From Costus lasius (Eukaryota > Streptophyta > Magnoliopsida > Zingiberales > Costaceae): DNA of 64,000 nt. The stretch lies in assembly GCA_027563935.2 (NCBI GenBank), contig CM050452.1:32992850-33056849 (forward strand). Reading direction: 5' to 3'. Positions 55,720 to 64,000 of this stretch are shown one piece after another. A program made the translations under genes and the position numbers. The notes beneath the pieces were generated by a model. That model saw only the letters and a program-made list of their open reading frames with translations, had not been told where the DNA came from and did no database searches. Within the stretch, counting starts at the first letter, position 1. The number at the start of each line of letters is the position of its first letter.

Positions 55720-57496
55720 TGTTGGGGTATGCCCTTAAGGCTAATGTTTGAGGCCTTGGGATTCTATCAGTATCATGTATATAAACTCTTATGTTTATAA
55801 AGGCAATGGTTGTTATTCAGTTTGTTACATTGTCTGCTGCAATAAGTGTACTTCTGAATAATGTCTCAATGCTGTTCAGCTAGGCTGACATGTTGTATTG
55901 TCCTTAGTCGAGATATCTTGGTGAACATGAGACAGCCTTGATATGATTGAGACTAATATGTGTTCTAATCTTATAGGATGCTTCGAGCATGGAATAAGAT
56001 GTAGACTCATGGGTACATTGGATGTACTGGACAGACCCTACTAGGATATTCAATTGCTTGTCACAATGTGAATAATCCTTGTTTTGCATCAAGTGGCACA
56101 TGTCCTCTGACTTGAGATCACTTGTGTTTCTAAATGATGATTGTCATTGTTTTGAGGTAGTTCGATATCATTTGAAACATAATGGTTATAGACTATCTTG
56201 GATAATGATCATGAGTCAGGTTGGGACACTAGTGATAGATATAGGATTGCCGTCTCCTTGTTGAAGGAGTGTGATGTTCTATAGGGGCCCCCTAGATGAG
56301 ATGATTGAGAAAGTGTATGGCCATACCCAGGTGACTATGTTCATCTGATCTAATCATGCTCATCATATTGGAGTTACAAGCTTGACCTGCTTGTCCAATA
56401 AGAACATCCAGTGGCAAAGGATACATGCATGCCTTGTGAAGTTGATTCACACTTATGCTATGGTTTGGGTGTAGTCTTGGAAGACTCTTTCCTTTATATC
56501 GGGAGACAGTGATGTGTTGCTAGATACCCCTCACTGATCGTGATAACGTAAGTTATCGTTACCGACATTTAAAGGAAACCCTCAGGGTCGCACAATTTGA
56601 TGATATGGCTTTCTTATGTCAGATCGTGTGGACTGAATTGTTTTGGTTCAGTTAAAAGGAGTTTAGACTCTGATTGTAAGTGAGATCTGGTCTGATCATG
56701 TTTGATTGATTAGAGCTTTAGATCGGTAAGCTTCGATCGAGAGTATTGATGCTAGATCGGAGAGATCAAGTGCATCTGGATATGATTGATTAGAGCTTTA
56801 GATCGGTAAGCTTCGATCGAGAGTATTGATGCTAGATCGGAGAGATCAAGTGCATCTGGATATGAATGGTTAGATCTTGAACCTTCTTGGTTCATATTAG
56901 ATTTAGACCATGGCATGTCTTGGTTTGGTCTTGGTTTGATTTGGTCGTTGAACCAAAGTCAATTGAACCGGTTCAAGAGTGTGAACGCATGGTTCAAGTA
57001 ATTAGGCGTTTTGATTTGTTCACTAAGCGTGAACGCGCGAGAGTGAAGGCTTACCATATTTGGAAGCCTCAACGCCTCAACGCTACAAGCCAAGAAAACG
57101 CCTTTGCTTCAATGCTTCTCTCTTGGGCGAAGTAGAGCTCTTGAGTGTGTCTCATCGCCGAGAGTGAAGAGGAGGTATTCGGCAAGCCAAGAAGACATCA
57201 AAGGATTCTCCTTCAAGCGATTAGGACTCTTGAAGCCCTTTGCTAGCACAAAGGACGACAAGGAGAAAGCCAACTTCTTCTTGTGTGCGCGCCTTTTGGA
57301 GGAGATCAATTTTTGTTCTCTACTTCCAAGTCGCCATCTTCCTCATGGCTATGGTATGATTCGATTTAAGATATATGCAATTTCAAGTTGATCATATATG
57401 ATGCATGCGATTCTTGAAGCCCTATTTCCGCCCATGCAAAAGGCTTCCATATGCGCATGTTTAGGGTTTCGCCCCCCTCTTGAAAGGGGTCCTTCA
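55720..57496 (+). repeat. Solo Copia LTR (family A) with target duplication
   Basis: TGTTGGGGTATGCCC to GGGGTCCTTCA, 1777 bp, flanked by CAGTG at 55715-55719 and 57497-57501. The host sequence is a Gypsy LTR whose partner at about 62893-62910 shows the uninterrupted site (GAATAGTGCAGG). No internal Copia sequence remains, so the element was lost by LTR-LTR recombination. It carries an 80-bp tandem duplication. Confidence 0.96.
56704..56863 (+). repeat. 80-bp tandem duplication inside solo LTR
   Basis: Two copies of 80 bp with no difference seen, each starting GATTGATTAGAGCTTTAGAT and ending CTGGATAT. Other family A LTRs have this segment once, so the duplication arose in this copy or a close relative. 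Confidence 0.95.
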
Positions 57497-57501
57497 CAGT
57501 G

Positions 57502-58255
57502 CAGGCGCATCTTCTTTCGTTGATTTCTCCTCCGATCGATCTCCTTTTGCTCTGAAACTTCTGGGGTATCCTCTCCTCCTCTAGAGGAAGATTTCTTGTA
57601 AAAATCACGGCCTGAGGTGGCCTCTACGCCTCTCGGCGAGAGGCCGATCCCTAAGGACGCCTCTCTCGATTTCTCTCTAGATAGTGGATAAAAATTAGGG
57701 CTTTCACTCCTCCTGTCTTCTCCTCGCTGAGATGATTTTATAGCTTCTCTCATATCTCAATTTGGTGGTCTATATCTTGGGAAATCATCCACGCAAAATT
57801 CGAGCTTCAAAAAGTCCAAAAGAATTACGTGTCTGGACATAATTATGGCCGTGTTTTTCATTACGGTAGTGCCGCAATTTCAACAAAGTTTTATGTGAAT
57901 TCTGGGTCAAAAATATGGTACTATAAAAAATATTACGGCACTGCCGTAATTCTGGGCAGAAAATTATAGCCATAATAAAAATTACACCTGTGGTGTATTT
58001 TTCAAACTTACTTCCGATTTGCATGAAAATTGACGGGCAGCTTCGTCTCGATGTCTGGAATTCATTGGTGTGCTCAAATCTTTCAAATGCCATCAAAATA
58101 TGGCACTTTATACCTAAAAATTAACAAAAATAAGAAATGGAGTAGATTTTGTAATATTTGGCAAATAAGGCTTAAAAACAAGCAAAATAGTATAAATATG
58201 ACACAAAAAGGTCTATCAAATGGCACAAAATTAACTATATATTTTGGTGTCATCA
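57502..58255 (-). repeat. 3' LTR of G2, right part
   Basis: Matches 62906-63656 with scattered changes. It includes CTCCGATCGATCTCC, the palindromic ATTACGG/CCGTAAT repeats (57840-57975) and the terminus GGTGTCATCA. Confidence 0.85.
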
Positions 58256-60784
58256 AACACATAAGGCTCAAACTTTGCTTGTCCTCAAGCAAATAAATAT
58301 AGAACAATGCTAAGTATGGGAAATATGCTCTTTTATGAAAAATAAATTTCTAAAATATAATCACTCAAGAAATATTCCACCAACTTTTTGTACAAAATTT
58401 CAGATAACTTCATCGTCTTCTGAAATTGATCTTTAAGATCCATAACTTTGGTCAAATAAAATTTTGCAACTTGCATAATAAAAAGAATCTCAATCTCATG
58501 ATTTCACTCAAGTTTCAGTTTAATTCTATCATACCTTTGTTTACAGGAATAGGATATCCAAAATCTTTTTCCACATCAAAATCTTTCTTTTCTAAATTTT
58601 CTTTTATTGTATTTTTTATGGTATGTACCCACATGGATATACACTTTTTATTTGAACTTCAACCCTTGTCTTCGGTACCATTGTCAATTTTACATAGTGC
58701 CAAGCAGGGGAGTTATTTTTCTTTTCCTCTCTTTCCTGTTTTACAGAGTTCAACCCAGATCTTTGTTACCACTGCCAATTTTACGCAGTGCCAAGTAAAG
58801 GTGTCTCTCTCTCTTTTTGTGGTTCTTGGACTCTTTTTTCCAAACAAATAGTAAGATACACTAAACATCAACTAGGTTAATTAATTGACATCAATTCAAA
58901 AATTACACTCATATGCTAATTTTATTCAAGAAAGATGTTTCACTCTTAGATTGCATTCATCAAACAACATACCTGCCCAAAATCTTATGCATCAATCAAT
59001 GAAAGATTTTAACAAGTAGATATATATTGAAGAAATAAATTCAACATAATAGGAATATCTCCATTCACAGGTATTGACGTGCATAAACATAGAAAAATTC
59101 ACACCCCTCATCACATGGATTCAAGTCATAAAAAGTTTTAAACATGAAAAATATCAAAATCAATGCAAAAAGTGTGAAGCATGAAACTCATGTAGTCAAA
59201 AGATGTAAAGTGATAGATCCATATAATCACATCAAATAGAAATTTTAGGGGAAGAAAAGTGTAGATAATCATATCAAATCAAAATAATCAAAAGGGCAAA
59301 CAATACTCACAAAACTATATAGCAAGCTCAATCATCGTACAAGGTGTAGCGTTGGGGCAAGTATTGCTAGGTCCAAAAATGTGTCTTTTGAAAATTTTAT
59401 TTACACAATTTAAGGTACATGAGGCTCAGACCAAAAATAGTCGCTTGCTTTAAAAAAATGGATAGAAAATATTTTTCTCAAAGGAAAATCAGAGATGTCG
59501 TCAGTGATCCAAAGAAGGTGCCGGTAGAAAGAGCTGATGCAGGCAAGAAACATAGGTGGAACAGATGCTAGTTGAAAAGCTGCTAGTGATGAAGATGATG
59601 GTGTCGACAGTAGAGTGATGATGAGCAGTCTCCAGTGGCCAGTTGGAGATTATTATCCTGAATGTAAAGTCGTCAGCTGGTATGTGGCGAGAGATGATGC
59701 TGCATAAATAAAAAAAAATCAGAGTCACTAATGAAGATGCTACTTCAAAAATAAAATCAATGGAAATATAAGCAGCAGAAGAAGTAAGAGGCTACTGGTG
59801 GTGCTCCGGCAAATTTTTCTAGTGGAAAGCGATGTGCTAGAAGTAGATTGCCGGCTAGGAGATCTGAAGATGATGAGTGCTGAAGAAGCGGCAGTGGCTG
59901 GTAGTCATAGGCATTGCGAATCTGGACAAGAAGTTGCAGGTGTCCAAGGATAGCAGAGTAGCATACTGATTCAGTTATGAAAAGTAGCTATACCCAAGAA
60001 TAAGATTTAATGATCCATAAAGAAAATAGACAAAACCATGAAGTAGAATAAAACTTATTCTTTCCAGATGTATGAAAAATTAAAGGATCAAAATCTGTCA
60101 GGAATTTAGGGTGTCAGTAGAAAGAAGGCAAATCAGATTACTAAATCAAAAATTGCGTAGAGATTAATCAGTTACCGAAAGTTGCCATGCTTCCTAGAAT
60201 GATTAGAAATTATTTTCATGAAAACAACAAATCCAAGAGATAGAATGAAACATGTACTTCCAATTTCAAGTGAAAGATCAGGGTTTCAACTCATTAAAGC
60301 ATCTTAAATACCTGCAGCAAAAATGCTAATCTGATTAGTCAAAAAAAAAAAAAACTGCTGCAGAAATTAATCAAGTACCAGAAGATGCTATGTATTATAG
60401 GATGATCTATGGAAGTTAAAATTTAATAAAAATATCCAAATAATAGTAAAAGATGAGTACTTTATGTTTGTGCCAAAGATCAAAAATTCTACTGCCCCAG
60501 TTTCTTAAAATCACTACGAGAAAACACCTAATCAGATAAGTAGAATGCAGTTTTAAAATTATGGGAGTGAAATTCCTTACGGCAGTGTCGTAATATACAA
60601 AAAATTCTTGGCTCAAAAATTTGATGGAATTATGGCACCGTAAAAATGGTCACGACACTGCCATAAAAGTCATAAAACTTTCGGGTTAAAAATTAGCCAA
60701 AATTACGGTACCATGAAAAAGATTACGGTACTGCCGTATTTTTCACAAAACTTTAGAAAATGGGTGGTAAGAATTCAACCAAAA
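58256..60784 (-). other. Non-coding internal region of G2
   Basis: 2.5 kb, AT-rich, without a convincing coding sequence. Visible structure: TGCTTGAGGACAAGC motif next to the LTR (58277-58291 on the + strand); a diverged direct repeat of about 50 bp, one copy with ATTTTACATAGTGCCAAG (about 58665-58712) and one with ATTTTACGCAGTGCCAAG (about 58747-58795); a segment (58965-59115) also found at 12282-12444; a poly-A run (60340-60353); and palindrome-type repeats from 60575. A 141-codon + frame at 58426-58851 is antisense and hydrophobic by composition, and I do not regard it as a gene. Confidence 0.6.
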
Positions 60785-60830
60785 TTACGGCATCGTGAAA
60801 AGGATTACAGTACTGCTCACTTCAGAAAAT
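60575..60830. repeat. Palindrome-rich ATTACGG repeats inside G2
   Basis: Repeated short dyads such as TTACGGTACTGCCGTA and ATTACGGTACC spaced about 60-70 bp apart. They resemble the repeats in the G2 LTRs and in the LTR fragment at 54545-54770, but here lie in the internal region. Confidence 0.75.
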
Positions 60831-61483
60831 GCTCGGTAAGAATTCAGCCAAAATTTCTTCAAAATTGTACCTTCAATTGCAATAAGATTAAGACTTAGAT
60901 CAAAAGATTCAAGTGTTGGATCATCAAAATAGTCTTTCTGTCTCACATTAGATTCCTCAATAAAACATAATTTTTTAAATAAATCGGTAGATATGGGCAA
61001 AACATCAGAGTGAGATTCATCAATGTTTGTAATATTCAAATCTTTTTTGAGTTCCTTATGCACTTCATCAAATAATTTATCAATTTCAAAGTTATCAACA
61101 AAATCAGAATGAGACTTTTCAAAATCAATTTCCTCATGCCTTTTCACAAATAATTCATCATTAGAAGAATCAAAAGAATCAATCTCAGAATTACAAGAAT
61201 CAGATTTAACCATAAATAATATATCATCAAAAGAATCAATTTTATCACTATCACTAGAATCAAGAGGGGATTTTTCAAAATCAATTTCCTTAAACTTTTC
61301 CACAATTAAATTATCAAATGAATCAATTTTACAATCATCAAAATCAGAGTGAGATTCATTAATGTTCACATAAGGCTCAATTTCAAAAGAATCATAATCA
61401 GAGGGGGAATTTTCTAAATCAATTTCTCCAGTTTTCAAATCAAACTCAAATAAACAAGCTTGTTGTGCTAACTGGTTTTCCAA
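60785..61483 (-). CDS. Acidic Asp/Ser-rich frame in G2, unknown function
   Basis: 232 codons starting MENQLAQQAC. The product is strongly acidic and repetitive: variants of DFEKSHSD, KIDSFDD and EIDSFDSS recur through residues 20-190. I do not recognise a domain. It lies between a zinc-knuckle-like remnant (61565-61786) and the non-coding part of G2, where Gag C-terminus or protease would be expected in related elements. It may be a degenerate or rapidly evolving Gag tail, or a family-specific protein. The C-terminal end overlaps the palindromic repeats and looks unselected. Whether it is expressed cannot be told from sequence. Confidence 0.4.
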   Translation of the reverse strand: MENQLAQQACLFEFDLKTGEIDLENSPSDYDSFEIEPYVNINESHSDFDDCKIDSFDNLIVEKFKEIDFEKSPLDSSDSDKIDSFDDILFMVKSDSCNSEIDSFDSSNDELFVKRHEEIDFEKSHSDFVDNFEIDKLFDEVHKELKKDLNITNIDESHSDVLPISTDLFKKLCFIEESNVRQKDYFDDPTLESFDLSLNLIAIEGTILKKFWLNSYRAFSEVSSTVILFTMP

Positions 61484-61564
61484 AATTTTCTTATGAGCTA
61501 TTAAAGATCATATTTGAGAAGCAAGCTGACTAATTATCCCTTTAAGATCTTCAATTTCCTTACT

Positions 61565-61786
61565 TCAATTTGTCATGATTTGAATTTGATTTGTCATGAA
61601 TTTTTCAAGCATGGATTTTAACCTAGATTTCTCAGTATCTTCAAAGAATGGTTCAGAAACATGATTTGGAGGAGTTAAAATTTGGCAATCAGAAGTATAA
61701 TGATAAAAACATCCACAAATATCACATCTAATAAAAGAATAAGACATATCTTCAAATCTACCAATAGAAATATTATCCAACACCAA
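61565..61786 (-). pseudogene. Gag C-terminal remnant of G2 with zinc-knuckle-like motif
   Basis: 73 codons with CDICGCFYHYTSDC, a C-x2-C-x4-H-x4-C knuckle, followed by EKSRLKSMLEKFMTNQIQ. This resembles the end of Gag in Athila/Tat-type elements, where a knuckle precedes a short helical tail. The large N-terminal Gag domain is missing: the 190 bp between here and the primer site have no frame. Confidence 0.6.
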
Positions 61787-61974
61787 TAAATGAAAAATTA
61801 TTTTTTTTCAAAATATGTAAAAACACAAAACAAAATAAAATTTTCAGAAATCACAGTTCTGTCACAACTTGTGAAAAATCCAAAACCTGCAAAAACAGAA
61901 AACAAAGTCAAATATAAAATAAATAAAACTTAGTCTAGCAATACTAACAACTATTTTGATATTAACAAAAATAA

Positions 61975-61993
61975 GGTCCCCAGCAACGGCGCA
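61975..61993 (-). other. Primer-binding region of G2
   Basis: On the minus strand TTTGCGCCGTTGCTGGGGA, close to the TGGCGCCGTTGCCGGGGA typical just after the 5' LTR of plant OTA Gypsy elements, and 7 bases from the LTR edge. Confidence 0.75.
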
Positions 61994-62000
61994 AAAAAAT

Positions 62001-63656
62001 TATTATGTCCGCATGTGCACGGATAGTTCAAAGTAATAAAATGATATCGAACCATAGAGACCTACGTGTTAAGTATCAAATAGTTGTATTCTCACTAGCT
62101 AAGCAAATCGAATATGATGAACGCACAAACGGAAAGTAAACCAAATATCTGAGAGAGAGACTAGGACTAGGGTTTCATCCACCTTAATTTCCATGACTAG
62201 ATATGAATAGATGTTCGTCAATCAAATTTTATTATGATAAAGATATAATTTACTTCATAAAGAAATCATATCACTTTCGCGCAGATAATTGACAAAAAAC
62301 CAATCCTCACTTTCATGCAGGATCTATTCAATGCTAAATATAAGTAAACCATCAACAAAGAACTCAAGGATCACTTTCGTGCATCCGAATCTCAACACAA
62401 GTTCTACTTAAGGTTCTCCAACGTTCCGGTACTCAATTTCTTGTAATTCCTCCTACGTTTATCACAATAACTCAATCCTAGATTCAGATTATCAACATGG
62501 AAATTATTTTTCTAAAATCAAGAAATAAGAACAGACCTAATTTCTTACGGTAAGTTCCTAACTTTCAATTTTAGGGTTTCAAGTTCTCAAGCAAATCACC
62601 TTTCAGTCTATATTGCGAATGCTCTAAAACATGATGATAATTTGAAACTATGGAGAATTAAAGACAATCATCACATAGGTAGAATTATCATATTAAAATT
62701 ATCTTGACGAAATAAAAGTTATCTAGTCATAAAAAAATCAAGGGGATTATACTCCGATGTCCCAAAAGATGTTTAAGCTAGCATGGAAAAAGAATTATAA
62801 TAATCCATAGTTTAGAACGATCAGAAATTGAAAAGAAGGAGAAATAAACTTTACAACACGGCTATAATGAAAATTATAGCCGTAATTTTGGTCATGAATA
62901 GTGCAGGCTCCTCTTCTTTCGTTAATTTCTCCTCCGATCGATCTCCTTTCGCTTTGAAACTTCTAGGGTATCCTCTCCTCTTCCAGATGAAGCTTTCTTG
63001 TAAAAATCGTGGCCTAAGGTGGCCTCTATGACTCTCGGCAAGAGGCCAATTCCTAAGGACACCTCTCTTGATTTCTCTCTGGATAGTGAATAAAAATTAG
63101 GGTTTTCACTCCCCCTATCTTCTGCTCACTGAGATGAGTTTATAGCTTCTTTCGGATCTCAATTTAGTGGTCTATAACTCGAGAAATCATTTGTGCAAGA
63201 TTCGGGTTTCAAAAAGTCCTGAAGAATCGCATGTCTGGACATAATTACGACCGTGTTTTTCATTATGGCAGTGCCGTAATTTCATCAAAGTTTTTTTGTG
63301 AATTATGGGTCAAAAATACGGTACTATAAAAAATATTACTGCACTGCCGTAATTCTGGGCAGAAAATTATAGCCATAATAAAAATTACACCCAGGGTGTA
63401 TTTTTCAAACTTGCTCCGATTTGCATGAAAATTGACGGGCGGCTTCGTCTCGACGTCTGGAATTCATTGGTGTGCTCAAATCTTTCAAATTCCAACAAAA
63501 TGTGGCACGTTTTACCTAAAAATCAATAAAAACAAGAAATAGAGTAGATTTTACAATATTTGGCAAATAAGGCTTAAAAATAAGCAAAATAGCATAAATA
63601 TGACACAAAAGGTCTATCAAATGGCACAAAATTTACTATATATTTTGGTGTCATCA
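62001..63656 (-). repeat. 5' LTR of G2
   Basis: 1656 bp. The left terminus reads TATTATGTCCGC where the other LTR has TGTTGTGTCCGC, so the terminal CA of the element is mutated. It contains a segment (62036-62665) absent from the other LTR, the uninterrupted counterpart of the solo-LTR insertion site (62893-62910), and palindromic repeats at 63240-63400. Confidence 0.82.
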
Positions 63657-64000
63657 ATAAACCAGATTACAAGCTTTGCACAGCGGGATGGCGAGTCTTT
63701 TAGCGAGGCATGGGAGCGTTTCAACGAATTACATCGGAAGTGTCCTCACCATAGCCTTGAAAATTGGGTTCTAATTCATACATTTTATAATGGGTTACTT
63801 TATAACACTCTACTGACTGTCGATGCTGCTGTAGGCGGAGCCCTCCTGAGCAAACAATTGAAGATGCTTTCACCTTGTTTGAGGAGATGGCCCTAAACCA
63901 TAACCAATGTGCTACTGAATAAGGAATGCTATATTGTCATCAACAAGGTAAGAATGAGAGTGATGGATGGCGAACCCTGACTGAAAAGGTAAACTCTTCT
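63657..64000 (+). pseudogene. Gypsy gag, continuation of G3
   Basis: After G2 the gag resumes with ITSFAQRDGESFSEAWERF, CPHHSLENWVLIHTFYNGL and DAAVGGALLSK, the classic second half of the retrotransposon-Gag domain. A one-base loss after SK (about 63857) shifts the frame; another stop (TAA) follows in the restored frame near 63920. It runs off the window. Confidence 0.88.

Larger units (their letters stand above)
55460..63656 (-). mobile_element. Non-autonomous Gypsy element G2
   Basis: Minus-oriented: 5' LTR 63656-62001, primer-site region with TTTGCGCCGTTGCTGGGGA (61993-61975), internal region 62000-58256, 3' LTR 58255-55460 (holding a solo Copia LTR). It is flanked by AGAAA (55455-55459) and ATAAA (63657-63661), a 5-bp duplication with one mismatch, inside the gag of G3. 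The internal region has gag-like remnants but no recognisable protease, reverse transcriptase or integrase. Near the 3' LTR there is TGCTTGAGGACAAGC, a motif familiar from the 3' ends of plant OTA Gypsy elements. Confidence 0.75.

Noticed and set aside
58426..58851. 141-codon frame on the + strand in G2
   Set aside because: It is antisense to the element, of low-complexity Phe/Ser/Leu composition, and contains the two halves of a diverged DNA repeat.

Overview
This is a plant nuclear genomic window made almost entirely of nested LTR retrotransposons. I found no host gene, rRNA, tRNA, CRISPR array or bacterial feature. The main family is an Angela/BARE-type Ty1/Copia element: LTRs of about 1.7 kb, a leader of about 1.8 kb, an initiator-Met tRNA primer-binding site and a single 1294-residue Gag-Pol frame. 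Two Ty3/Gypsy groups are also present. The family content fits an angiosperm, perhaps a monocot; that is inference and I cannot name the species.

Layout. 1-2014: 3' end and 3' LTR of a + Copia element (E0), inserted into an old, decayed minus Copia pol (H1, 2015-3982). 3983-12281: minus Copia E1, with an intact Gag-Pol frame but mismatched LTRs (family A at its 3' end, family B at its 5' end). 12282-12444: a sliver of Gypsy internal sequence. 12445-16041: LTR family C, split by a solo CRM-like Gypsy LTR (D, 12875-14776, target duplication CATAC). 16042-17240: truncated minus A LTR, interrupted by + Copia E3 (from 17241). E3 carries in its leader the minus Copia E2 (20328-29528, intact frame, LTRs with no difference seen) and in its pol the + Copia E6 (from 31536). 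E6 in turn carries a nearly pristine chromovirus-type Gypsy, G1 (34248-42298, TSD TCTAG). E6 gag stops at 43626 in an inverted junction with a minus Copia relic (H2), which is split by the complete Copia E4 (43749-52922, TSD CGAAC). 53485-54486: remaining LTR of H2. 54487-64000: an older, AT-rich Gypsy zone. Here a + gag (G3) is split by a non-autonomous minus Gypsy (G2, 55460-63656), whose left LTR holds a solo Copia LTR (55720-57496, TSD CAGTG).

Functional reading. E1 and E2 retain complete Gag, protease, integrase, reverse transcriptase and RNase H and could in principle supply these in trans. E4 and G1 are structurally almost complete but each carries one in-frame stop. Everything else is fragmentary. 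The most unusual signals are: hairpins in the Copia LTRs whose two arms change together between LTR families, a possible intron from the LTR to just before gag, mosaic or inverted element junctions, and a palindrome-rich repeat shared by the LTRs and interior of the non-autonomous Gypsy.
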